Shown: one piece after another, positions 31,351-38,777 of the stretch
Position numbering within the stretch: position 1 is the first letter of the stretch
Layout of the letters: every line of letters starts with the position of its first letter
Virus record (IMG/VR): IMGVR_UViG_3300027806_000003
Coordinates: 1-64,000 of that record
Length of the DNA stretch: 64,000 bases
Strand: one strand, 5' to 3'
Source of the DNA: a virus
Made by a program: the position numbers and the translations under genes
Notes under the pieces: model-generated
What the model saw: the letters and a program-made list of their open reading frames with translations, nothing else
Database searches by the model: none
Told to the model about the DNA's origin: nothing

Positions 31351-32715
31351 ATGCCCCGCCCTCTGCCCATGATGCGAAAGCACGCCCGCGGCATGTGGAC
31401 CGTGCGGATCGACGGCATCGACCACTACCTCGGCCTGGACCGCACCGCTGCCGAGGCCCAATACGCCCAGCTCATCGCCGAAGTCGCCGCCGCCCGCGCC
31501 GACGAGGCCGAGGCGATCGCCGCGGCCCACGCCGCCGCCCCTGCCGGCAGCACGCGCCGCGAGCCGACGATCGCCCAGGTCATCACCGCGTACATCACGC
31601 AGCGCACCGCCGAGCGTGGCCGCGGCACGGCCCGCTACGACCGCACCAGCCTGCGCCGCCTGGCCAGCACTTTTCCCAAGCTTCCGCTCAGCCGTCTCTC
31701 GGCCCCGCTGGTGGCCGCCATGGCCGCCGACGCCCAGCAGTCGGGCCTTGCCCCCCGCACGGTCTCGCACGAACTGACGGCCATCAAGGGCCTCATGCGC
31801 TGGGCCGCGCTGAACTACCCGCACATCCGCCTGGCCTGGAACCGTGACGCCCTGCCCCGCGTCCGCGTGCCGCGCAGCCCCCGGCGCTACCAGCCCGTGG
31901 CGTACATCGCAAAGTACATCCTCGCGCACGAGGCCTACGACCCCCGCATCGCCCCGTGGCTTCGGCTGCAGTTCCTGGCCGCCCTCCGCCCGATCGAAAC
32001 AACCCGCATCATCCACGGCCAGTACGAGTTTCACCGCCCCGAGCTCGGCGAGTATGTCCTGGCCATCGACAACAAAACCACCGGCGTCTCCGCCGAGCCG
32101 CTGCGGTTTGTCGTGCTCAGCGTCGAGGCCGCCGCCGCCCTCGCGGCCGCCACGGCCGAGCCTCCGCCCTGGAGCTGCCCTCAGCCGGGCGAGCCGGCCT
32201 CCAACGCCTCGGGTGCCGATCAGGTCTTCCGCCGCGCCTGGCGTGGCCAGCACACCAAGAGCACCACGCTCATCGAGGCCCTGAGCGTCCGCCGCCCGCG
32301 TCAGTCTGGCGTCGGCCCGCCGCCGGGCTTCCCGCGTCACTTCCTGCGTCACTCGGCGTATCAGGCTCTTCTCGACGCCCTGCCCGAGCAGCAGAGCACG
32401 GCCAAGATGCTCGCCGGCCACGTCCAGCCCGGGGCCTGGAGCGCCTACGCCGATGCTCCGTGGCACCGCTGGCGCGATCAGATCAGCAGTGCCTTGACGC
32501 TCACCGCGCACGAGTCAGCCCTCCTTGCCGATCCGGCCTTCGCCGCCGTGCTCGAGAAGATCCGCGCCGAGAGTCCCGTGCGTGCCAAGCTGGCCCTGGG
32601 CCTGCCCGCCAGCCACCGCGGCATGCTCAAGGGCCGCAGGCTCGGCCCCCGTCAGCGTGCCCTTGAGTCCCCGTCCGGCGACACCGGCTCGGCGACGGTC
32701 GACGGCGGCCGCTGA
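31351..32715 (+). CDS. int: Tyrosine recombinase (phage integrase)
   Basis: The 454-residue protein (from ATG 31351; a GTG at 31336 is an alternative) has a SAM-like N-terminal DNA-binding region (TIAQVITAYITQRTAE), and catalytic motifs ALRPIETTR (Arg near 212), HFLRHSAY (near 330), AGHVQP (near 356) and nucleophile Tyr366. It would recombine attP with the tRNA-Asn gene. A 61-bp stretch (32078-32138, TGVSAEPLRFVVLSVEAAAA) is shared base for base with 21152-21212. The 3' end overlaps the antisense gene at 32515 by 201 bases. Confidence 0.85.
   Translation: MPRPLPMMRKHARGMWTVRIDGIDHYLGLDRTAAEAQYAQLIAEVAAARADEAEAIAAAHAAAPAGSTRREPTIAQVITAYITQRTAERGRGTARYDRTSLRRLASTFPKLPLSRLSAPLVAAMAADAQQSGLAPRTVSHELTAIKGLMRWAALNYPHIRLAWNRDALPRVRVPRSPRRYQPVAYIAKYILAHEAYDPRIAPWLRLQFLAALRPIETTRIIHGQYEFHRPELGEYVLAIDNKTTGVSAEPLRFVVLSVEAAAALAAATAEPPPWSCPQPGEPASNASGADQVFRRAWRGQHTKSTTLIEALSVRRPRQSGVGPPPGFPRHFLRHSAYQALLDALPEQQSTAKMLAGHVQPGAWSAYADAPWHRWRDQISSALTLTAHESALLADPAFAAVLEKIRAESPVRAKLALGLPASHRGMLKGRRLGPRQRALESPSGDTGSATVDGGR
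32078..32138. repeat. 61-bp perfect direct repeat, copy 2
   Basis: Internal to the integrase gene, between the first arginine motif and the HxxR motif. Matches 21152-21212; spacing 10,926 bp. Confidence 0.95.
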
Positions 32716-32898
32716 TCGTTCCCGCTCGAGCCTGGCCCGTGCGGCGATGGACAACACACGGGGTGCGGGGCTCATGTACTTCTCGAGCCCAAGCCGCCGG
32801 GCCAGGAGCCGCGTCTGCGTGACCGGCCCGCACGTCACGGCCAGTTCCGCGGGCCGCATGCGGCCGACCAGATCCAAGCACTTTTCGGTGTGATTCAC
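32515..32898 (-). CDS. Small early protein overlapping the integrase gene
   Basis: A GTG start at 32898 overlaps the stop of the upstream gene (GTGA). The first 60 residues (MNHTEKCLDLVGRMRPAELA, then TRLLARRLGLEKYMSPAPRV) look like a real protein; the rest is antisense to the integrase 3' end and low in complexity. The coupling supports translation. It is the last gene of the early operon. Function unknown; a repressing effect on int by antisense transcription is conceivable. Confidence 0.5.
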   Translation of the reverse strand: MNHTEKCLDLVGRMRPAELAVTCGPVTQTRLLARRLGLEKYMSPAPRVLSIAARARLERERSAAAVDRRRAGVAGRGLKGTLTGAEPAALEHAAVAGGQAQGQLGTHGTLGADLLEHGGEGRIGKEG

Positions 32899-33305
32899 GC
32901 CGCACCTCCCGCCATCATCTCGCGCACCTGTCCCTCAACCTTGCCAACGATCTCCAGCGCCTGCCGCCGCGCTTGCCGGTTGCGATCGCTGCCCCTGGCC
33001 TCATCGGCTCCCGCCTCTTGCCTGGCCAGTTCGATCATCTCCGGCATTCTGATGACCGAGCTATGCCCGGTCCCGTGCGGCCGCACCCGATCGGCAACCT
33101 CCGGCCACGAGAGCCGCGACAACGTGCGCAGCAGGTACGCCATCGCCCACCGCGCTGCCAGCACCTGCGGCATGCGGCCGATGCCGCGAATCTCGCCGAT
33201 CGGCACACCGCTGGCGAACACCACCATCAGCACAACGGCATCCGGCTCGGCACGCCAAAGCCCCCTGGGCACCAGATGCGAACTCAGCGACTGGGCAACG
33301 CTCAC
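32895..33305 (-). CDS. DnaA domain IV-like DNA-binding protein
   Basis: The 136-residue product begins at a GTG that overlaps the methyltransferase stop (GTGA). Its centre, AARWAMAYLLRTLSRLSWPE followed by VADRVRPHGTGHSSVI, matches the pattern of the DnaA C-terminal domain: basic helix ending in a Leu-rich turn, LSxxE, and the GRDHST-like signature, here GTGHSSV. No AAA+ domain is present. It could bind DnaA boxes at the phage or host origin. The N-terminal half (SSHLVPRGLWRAEPDAVVLM) is unrecognised. Confidence 0.72.
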   Translation of the reverse strand: MSVAQSLSSHLVPRGLWRAEPDAVVLMVVFASGVPIGEIRGIGRMPQVLAARWAMAYLLRTLSRLSWPEVADRVRPHGTGHSSVIRMPEMIELARQEAGADEARGSDRNRQARRQALEIVGKVEGQVREMMAGGAA

Positions 33306-35092
33306 GCCACACCTCCCACCCGCCCCGCATCGACTCCCGCCGCCACGCGCGCCCCTACGCGCGGCAGGTTCGCCCGCACCAGCGCCGCCGCCTGCACGGG
33401 CGACACGGCGTTGCCGATCAGCCGCACGGCCTCTCGCTGCGTGGCCGGCCAGATGTACGTTTCGGGGAACCCCATCGCCGCCGCCAGCTCGCGCGGCTTG
33501 AGCATGCGAAACAGGATGTCGACCATCGGCCGCCGCACAACCAGCCCCGGCTGATTCGCATCGTGCAGGCTCACGTACACCAGCCCATCGGCATCGGCCA
33601 CCGCCACGCCCAGCCGCACCAGGAGCCCGGCCACGGCCAGCGCCCGCCGCCGCATCTCCGGGCTCATCGTCAACGTCTGCTCGCCAACCGCCGCCGCGAC
33701 GATGCCATGGCGATCGTGCGTCGTCACGGTCCCCAGCGGCTCGAGCACATCGCGCCCGCCGCTCTCGGCCCCGTAGAACGCCAGCGCCACCGGGCACACC
33801 AGCCCACTCTGTCCTCCGGTGGTAACGGTCGGCAGCGGCTGCTCCATCGTGCCGCCGGTGTGCCCCGTGGTGTTGTGCATGATCACCGGCATCGCCACCG
33901 CGCGATGGTCTCGCGTCAGCACAGTGCCCATTGGCTCCGACGCCGGAACCGCTCGACACGTCGGCCCTCCGGCAGAGAGCACCATCGGGCACACCAGCCC
34001 CTGGTGCATCCCGCCCGCGGCGATCGTCGCCATGGGCTCTTGCACATCGCGGCCCTGCCCGTTGCGCCGCAGCACGCCGAGCACCGGCGTGACCACGGCC
34101 AAGTCCTGCCGCGTGGTCTGGGTGGGCATCGGCCGCAGCACATCGGCCACATGCCACCCCCCGCCGGTCTGCGTCACGCGGAGGCAGAACGGCCGCGGCG
34201 AGTTGATGACGTACCGCCTGATCCCTTCGCCGATCCGCGCGAGCGTCTTGTCCGCGAGCGGCCTTTCCCGCTCGAAGATGCTCCGCCCGAGGTCGGTCCA
34301 GTCGATGACATCCGCCGCGCAGCGGGCATCGGCGGCCTTGCCCCGCGCAGCGGATGCTTCCGGCCACGCCGGAGCGTGGCCATCTCTGCGTGCGATCACG
34401 TACAACCGCTTCCTTCGGCACGCAGCACCGAAGTCCGCGGCATCCATCACCCGCCACTCAACCTTGTACCCCAGCCTCCGCAGCATCGCCGCCCACCGCC
34501 TGAACGTCTGGCCCTTTCGCCCGGGCACGGGCTCGAGCACCGTGCGTCCCTGCGCATCGCGCACCGCGCGGCCGTGTTCATCGGTGCGCGCCCGCGTCGG
34601 TCCCCACTCAAGGAACTCCGGCACGTTCTCGACCATGATGATCCGCGGCCTGTGCCGCTCATCGAGCTCGCGTGCCCACTTGATCACCACCCACGCCAGG
34701 CTCCGCACGCGGCCCGATACCGGCGCGGCCCCTCGCGCCCGCGAGAAGTGCCGGCAGTCGGGAGAAGCCCAGAGCACGCCGACCGGCCGCGGCTTTCCGT
34801 CAGCCCCGCGGATGACGCTGCCCGGTGCCTCGGCCCAGACATCACCGAGCCGGTGGTTCGTGCGCGGGTGGTTGCGTGCGTGCGTCAGCACGGCCACTTC
34901 GGAGTGGTTCACGCACTCGTGCACCAGCAGCCCGGCATCTTCCATGCCCTGCGTCGCCCCACCGCCGCCGGCAAAGAGATCAACGTTGATCTCCCCGGGC
35001 AGGGGTCCGCCGCAGACCGACTCGGCCAGGCTCAACCTCGCCGCCGATTCAAAGTCCAGCATGTCCATCATGTCCGCAGGGCTGACCGTCAC
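33302..35092 (-). CDS. C5 cytosine DNA methyltransferase
   Basis: A GTG at 35092 with GGGAGAAG upstream gives 596 residues. Motif I is DLFAGGGGAT (about 35-44), motif IV is the variant SPDC (about 108-111) in place of PPC, motif VI ENV (about 154), motif VIII RKRLYVI, and motif X GNAVSP near the end. The target-recognition region (about 290-470) contains several similar PxPTxTT-type units. It methylates cytosine in DNA, probably to protect the phage from restriction; no restriction partner is seen, so it is an orphan enzyme. It overlaps both neighbours by GTGA. Confidence 0.88.
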   Translation of the reverse strand: MTVSPADMMDMLDFESAARLSLAESVCGGPLPGEINVDLFAGGGGATQGMEDAGLLVHECVNHSEVAVLTHARNHPRTNHRLGDVWAEAPGSVIRGADGKPRPVGVLWASPDCRHFSRARGAAPVSGRVRSLAWVVIKWARELDERHRPRIIMVENVPEFLEWGPTRARTDEHGRAVRDAQGRTVLEPVPGRKGQTFRRWAAMLRRLGYKVEWRVMDAADFGAACRRKRLYVIARRDGHAPAWPEASAARGKAADARCAADVIDWTDLGRSIFERERPLADKTLARIGEGIRRYVINSPRPFCLRVTQTGGGWHVADVLRPMPTQTTRQDLAVVTPVLGVLRRNGQGRDVQEPMATIAAGGMHQGLVCPMVLSAGGPTCRAVPASEPMGTVLTRDHRAVAMPVIMHNTTGHTGGTMEQPLPTVTTGGQSGLVCPVALAFYGAESGGRDVLEPLGTVTTHDRHGIVAAAVGEQTLTMSPEMRRRALAVAGLLVRLGVAVADADGLVYVSLHDANQPGLVVRRPMVDILFRMLKPRELAAAMGFPETYIWPATQREAVRLIGNAVSPVQAAALVRANLPRVGARVAAGVDAGRVGGVA

Positions 35093-35238
35093 GATTGCTT
35101 CTCCCGCTGTCCACCCCGGTCGCACCCAACCCCCATCCGCCCGCACACACCGTCAACCACCGCTTCAACCATCAGGTACACCACCACCGCCGCCGCGGCA
35201 CACACCACCGCCGCCGCGGCGATCAACACCGCGCTCAC
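35089..35238 (-). CDS. 49-residue membrane peptide
   Basis: A GTG at 35238 overlapping the upstream stop gives a short protein with one transmembrane helix (SAVLIAAAAVVCAAAAVVVY) and a charged tail. Its stop overlaps the methyltransferase start (GTGA). Four-base overlaps at both ends support it as a real coupled gene. Function unknown. Confidence 0.6.
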   Translation of the reverse strand: MSAVLIAAAAVVCAAAAVVVYLMVEAVVDGVCGRMGVGCDRGGQREKQS

Positions 35239-35768
35239 GCAGCACCGCCTTCGATCGGGTTTCCGTTGACGTAGTGCCACAGCCGATCGAACGCCTCTTC
35301 GCACGGGTCAAAACCGCGATAGGCACGGATCACACCGCGCAGCGCCTCAACAATCAACTCGGCCTCGGCCGGCCCATTGGCCGCGGCGATCGACCACACA
35401 CCCTCTGCGGTCTTGATGCGCACCACATAGTCACCGGTGGCATCATCGCGATGATCAGTGACAACGATGTTCTGCGTGTGCCGGTGTGAGCCGCTGTTCA
35501 GCCGCTTATGGATGCCCGTCGCGGCCTCGGCCAGCCGGTCCCTCACCGCCGCGAGCGCCGCTTCCCGCGATGAATACACCTGCCGCATGGCAAAGTTCCC
35601 GCCGATGCCCGGGAAGTGAATGAAGACCGCGCTCTGCGAGGCGCTGAGCGTCCAGACCGGGTGCTCCGAAGCATCCATGTCCTTGTCCGAATGCAGCACA
35701 AAGACCGGCCCTTCATGCTCACAGATCTTCTTCCCACACGCCATCGTCGCTTCGCTGATCTTGCCCAT
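35235..35768 (-). CDS. Hypothetical early protein
   Basis: The ATG at 35768 lies eight bases after AAGGGAG. The 177-residue product has a short Cys motif (MACGKKICEHEGPVFVLHSD), a beta-rich centre (VWTLSASQSAVFIHFPGIGG) and a C-terminal alpha/beta region (DYVVRIKTAEGVWSIAAANG, then ALRGVIRAYRGFDPCEEAFD). Not recognised. The start is preceded by an octamer array. Confidence 0.6.
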   Translation of the reverse strand: MGKISEATMACGKKICEHEGPVFVLHSDKDMDASEHPVWTLSASQSAVFIHFPGIGGNFAMRQVYSSREAALAAVRDRLAEAATGIHKRLNSGSHRHTQNIVVTDHRDDATGDYVVRIKTAEGVWSIAAANGPAEAELIVEALRGVIRAYRGFDPCEEAFDRLWHYVNGNPIEGGAA

Positions 35769-35779
35769 CGTCATGCTCC

Positions 35780-35822
35780 CTTGACTTTGCTGCTTTGCCC
35801 TTTGCTGCTTTGCCCTTTTCTC
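35780..35822. repeat. Octamer array, TTTGCTGC type
   Basis: Four to five units of TTTGCTGC/TTTGCCC between the stop at 35828 and the ribosome binding site of the gene at 35768. Confidence 0.8.
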
Positions 35823-35827
35823 AGCGT

Positions 35828-36418
35828 CTACTTCCCCCTGCGCTGCCCCGTGCTCTCCGGCTCGCTCCCGCTCCGCACCCCCGCCCGCTGCTCGATGTGC
35901 CACCGGCGCACGCGCGTCGCCGCCGCGGCCGCGCTCACCAGCGCATCGGCCAGCTCCATCGCCGAGCCGCTGGCCATATCCGGCAGCGTCACGTACGCGC
36001 GCCCGTCGCCGCCGCTCTCGCTCAGGCTCACGCGCACCATCCCGGGCGCGACGATCCGCACCGTGTGCCCGCTCAAGCTCGCGTAGACCACGCGGTCGAG
36101 CGTGCTCAGTTCCATCTTCGCGGCCTGGTCACCATTGACCGCGCGGCCGAGCAGCTCGCTCAGCGATCGCGCCGCATCGGCCAGCACGCGGCCGATCCCC
36201 TCGGCCTGGCCGATCGCGGCCCTGGTCCCGCCCGGCAGTTCCGCGGGCTCAACGTCCAGGCTCGCCCGCTGCACGCTCCCGCGCTCATCGGCCATGTTCG
36301 CCTCCTCGGTGATCGTCACGGTCAAGCCTTCCCGGCCGGGCTCCCGGCCAACATCCACGCGCAGCAGCCCCACCGCCCACGGGCACACGCCCCGGGCCAC
36401 CACGACAGGCACACGCAT
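35828..36418 (-). CDS. Hypothetical early protein
   Basis: The ATG at 36418 follows AAAGGAAATGCA. The 196-residue protein has a basic N-terminal beta region (MRVPVVVARGVCPWAVGLLR), a helical middle (GIGRVLADAARSLSELLGRA) and strands (SGHTVRIVAPGMVRVSLSES) then a helix and basic end. No family recognised. It is preceded by a strong hairpin (36485-36506). Confidence 0.6.
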   Translation of the reverse strand: MRVPVVVARGVCPWAVGLLRVDVGREPGREGLTVTITEEANMADERGSVQRASLDVEPAELPGGTRAAIGQAEGIGRVLADAARSLSELLGRAVNGDQAAKMELSTLDRVVYASLSGHTVRIVAPGMVRVSLSESGGDGRAYVTLPDMASGSAMELADALVSAAAAATRVRRWHIEQRAGVRSGSEPESTGQRRGK

Positions 36419-36484
36419 TGCATTTCCTTTCGTGCCTCCGGCGGCTCTTGAACTCACGCCGCCCGCACACACCTTGCAAATCCC

Positions 36485-36506
36485 GCCGCCGGGTGTCCCC
36501 GGCGGC
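36485..36506 (-). promoter_or_regulatory. GC-rich hairpin in early operon
   Basis: GCCGCCGGG (36485-36493) and CCCGGCGGC (36498-36506) around a TGTC loop. It lies between two early genes. No T tract follows; it may slow or process the transcript. Confidence 0.55.
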
Positions 36507-36532
36507 AGGCATCCGTGGAGAGAGAGAATGCC

Positions 36533-37471
36533 TTACGCCTCGAACGACCAGGCCTGAACGTTGCTCTTCATCGGCAGCGCCTCGAACACGCCGACGCTCT
36601 TGATGCCGCCATCGCCCTCACGGCCAGCGGCGATTTCCTTGAGCGTTCGGCGAACAACGCCCGCCAGCCAGCCCACCGCTTCCGCCTCGGCCCGCTCGAC
36701 CTGCCCGGCCTTGGCCCGCAGCAGCAGCGGCTTGTCCGCCAGAGCGTCAACATCCAGCGTGGCGCCGACGCGCTGCATGTGCGGAACCTCATCGATCAGC
36801 ACGTTGTCCCACACCGCCGCATCGATGACCACGTCCTCGGGCAGCTTGTCGGTGCCGGTCACTTCGGCCACGATGTCAACATCCACCTTGCTGGCACCCT
36901 GGCTGATCTTGCTGGTGCCCGTGGTGTTGCTGACGCTCTTCAGATCGCTGATAAGCTCGACCAAGTTGGCCGGCTCGTAGCGGGCCTGCATGTCGGTCTT
37001 CAGCAGCGTGCGCAGCTCCCGCTGGCCCGTCCGCTGGCTCTGCCGCAGGGCCCGCACGCGATGCCAAGTCTGCGAAATCGCCAGATCCATCCGCACGCCG
37101 TCGCCGTAGGCGATCGCTTCTTCATCTCGGTAAGCCTCGATCGCACCGAGGCTCACCAGCACAATGGGCTTGTACGGGCTGTCACCGCCGCCGCAGATCC
37201 GGTCGAGCATCGCGCACAGCGCGTCAACCGTCAGCGCCACCAACCGCACCGGCGGCTCAAGCGGCGACACCACCAGCCCCTCAACCTCCTCGCTGGTCAG
37301 CGCCCGTCCCGCGGCCCGGTCATAAACGATCTTGGTCCCGTTGGCCTTGTCGACATCGCTCACCGTCAGGCCCAGGTTCGCGCCCTTGCTCTCGGCCCAC
37401 TTGAGCACCTCGATCTGCCCACCACCGCCACCACCACCACCCGCCGTACCGCCATTCTTCTCACTGCTCAT
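36533..37471 (-). CDS. Hypothetical early protein
   Basis: The 312-residue protein starts MSSEKNGGTA after AAGGAACATGCA, followed by a run of eight glycines. It is a long acidic alpha/beta protein with LKTDMQARYEPANLVELISD and VSNTTGTSKISQGASKVDVD near the middle and a helical part (VERAEAEAVGWLAGVVRRTL). The size and place resemble uncharacterised phage recombination or single-strand-annealing accessory proteins, but there is no motif to support that. Largest unknown of the early operon. Confidence 0.6.
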   Translation of the reverse strand: MSSEKNGGTAGGGGGGGGQIEVLKWAESKGANLGLTVSDVDKANGTKIVYDRAAGRALTSEEVEGLVVSPLEPPVRLVALTVDALCAMLDRICGGGDSPYKPIVLVSLGAIEAYRDEEAIAYGDGVRMDLAISQTWHRVRALRQSQRTGQRELRTLLKTDMQARYEPANLVELISDLKSVSNTTGTSKISQGASKVDVDIVAEVTGTDKLPEDVVIDAAVWDNVLIDEVPHMQRVGATLDVDALADKPLLLRAKAGQVERAEAEAVGWLAGVVRRTLKEIAAGREGDGGIKSVGVFEALPMKSNVQAWSFEA

Positions 37472-37554
37472 TGCATGTTCCTTGTCTTCACCGCCACACG
37501 TTGCACATCCACCATGCCGCACCCTTGCTCAGAACCAGCCGCGACGATCGCGGC

Positions 37555-37947
37555 TTACTCGCTCTGATCCTCAAGACCGCCGAAGGTCGCCTGCGCCACG
37601 TTGTCAGGATCGCCGCCGATCACGCCGGCAAACAACCGCTCACCGGTGGCCCGATCAACCGTCTCGGTGATCATGCACTCGTGGCCCTCGGTCTGCTGCG
37701 GCGGAACCACCGATCGGATCGCCACGTTGATCGTCGCCGTCGGCGCGGATTCCCCGGAGCCCTCATCGTCGCCGTGGCTCTTGGGGGTCACGCTCATCAC
37801 GATCGTCAACTTCCGCGCCGCGTTCACGCCGGGCCGCTTGGCCACATCGCGGAGCACCGTCCCGAGTTCCTTGTTGAAGATCTTGCCCACCAGCCCCTTC
37901 TTGAGCTTGCCGACCGCCCCCAGATCCAAGACCGCTCGCTGCGCCAT
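37555..37947 (-). CDS. Hypothetical early protein
   Basis: The ATG at 37947 follows AGAAAGGAATACGC and gives 130 residues. A basic N-terminal helix region (MAQRAVLDLGAVGKLKKGLV) is followed by strands (AARKLTIVMSVTPKSHG, PTATINVAIRSVVPPQQTEG) and an acidic C-terminus. A beta-barrel nucleic-acid-binding fold is possible. Not recognised. Confidence 0.6.
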   Translation of the reverse strand: MAQRAVLDLGAVGKLKKGLVGKIFNKELGTVLRDVAKRPGVNAARKLTIVMSVTPKSHGDDEGSGESAPTATINVAIRSVVPPQQTEGHECMITETVDRATGERLFAGVIGGDPDNVAQATFGGLEDQSE

Positions 37948-38039
37948 GCGTATTCCTTTCTGCACCCGACCATGTTGCACACGCCCCTTTGCGCAGCGGA
38001 GTGCAACACACACTCCGCCGCGCGCCGGTGGCGACACCA

Positions 38040-38645
38040 TTACAAACCCTTCCGCCCCCCGGCCCCAGCCGCGCCCCCCGCCGTTTGCCCCATCCCCGTC
38101 GCCCGCTGCTGCATCTCACTGGCCAGCAGCATCAGCCGCCCCGCCTGGTCGGCCAGGGCCTGCGCCTCGTCCTTACTAATGACCGTGTCCTGCGCCGCGG
38201 CGTTCAGCCGCTCGGCCAGCATGCCGACCGAGGCCATCACGCCCAGCATCATGCGGTCAAGGCTCTGCGCCGCCGCGTCGGCCTCGCTCTCGGCCACCAG
38301 CGCGAATCCCCACTCCTCGCCCAGCCGCGACACCAGCCACGCCCGCGCGTCATCCGGCAGGTGCGGGATCAGCTTGAACAGCTGGAACCAGGGCACATGC
38401 CGATCCGCCTTGCTCGGCGAGAGCCAGGCCACGATCGTCTCGTACGAGATCCCGAGCCGATTGGCCAGGAACCGCCGCGTCACACCCAGCTCCTCGCACC
38501 GATGCACCGCCCCGCGGAAGAGCTCCTCCGCCCGCGCCCCCACCGGATCACGCACGAGATCCTCCTTGATCTCACCGTCTGCTCGCCGCAGGTCTGGCCG
38601 CCGCCCGTCCAGAAGTTTCCCGCGTTGTTGGCTTGTTATGTCCAT
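38040..38645 (-). CDS. HTH regulator-like early protein
   Basis: The 201-residue protein starts MDITSQQRGKLLDGRRPDLR. Residues about 45-75 contain a helix-turn-helix (GVTRRFLANRLGISYETIVA then WLSPSKADRHVP), as in Cro/C1-type proteins. The C-terminal half is a helical bundle rich in Ala and Met (LDRMMLGVMASVGMLAERLN). It may regulate the early operon. An ATG 21 bases earlier is an alternative start inside the octamer array. Confidence 0.65.
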   Translation of the reverse strand: MDITSQQRGKLLDGRRPDLRRADGEIKEDLVRDPVGARAEELFRGAVHRCEELGVTRRFLANRLGISYETIVAWLSPSKADRHVPWFQLFKLIPHLPDDARAWLVSRLGEEWGFALVAESEADAAAQSLDRMMLGVMASVGMLAERLNAAAQDTVISKDEAQALADQAGRLMLLASEMQQRATGMGQTAGGAAGAGGRKGL

Positions 38646-38665
38646 GGACCCACGCAATCCTTCCA

Positions 38666-38706
38666 TCACTGTGCCACTGCGCCACTCCGCCACTGCACCA
38701 CTGCCC
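38666..38706. repeat. Octamer array, GCCACTGC type
   Basis: Five units of GCCACTNN/CACCACTG just upstream of the HTH gene. Confidence 0.8.
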
Positions 38707-38777
38707 GCATCACTTCCCAACCAAACCCGCGTGCCGGGGCGCCAGCCCCGGCCGCGAGCGCACCAGCGCGGCCTCGC

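Noticed and set aside
32895-34457. A 520-codon minus-strand frame over the methyltransferase
   Set aside because: Only its last 136 codons (from 33305) look coding; the rest is a shadow of the methyltransferase.
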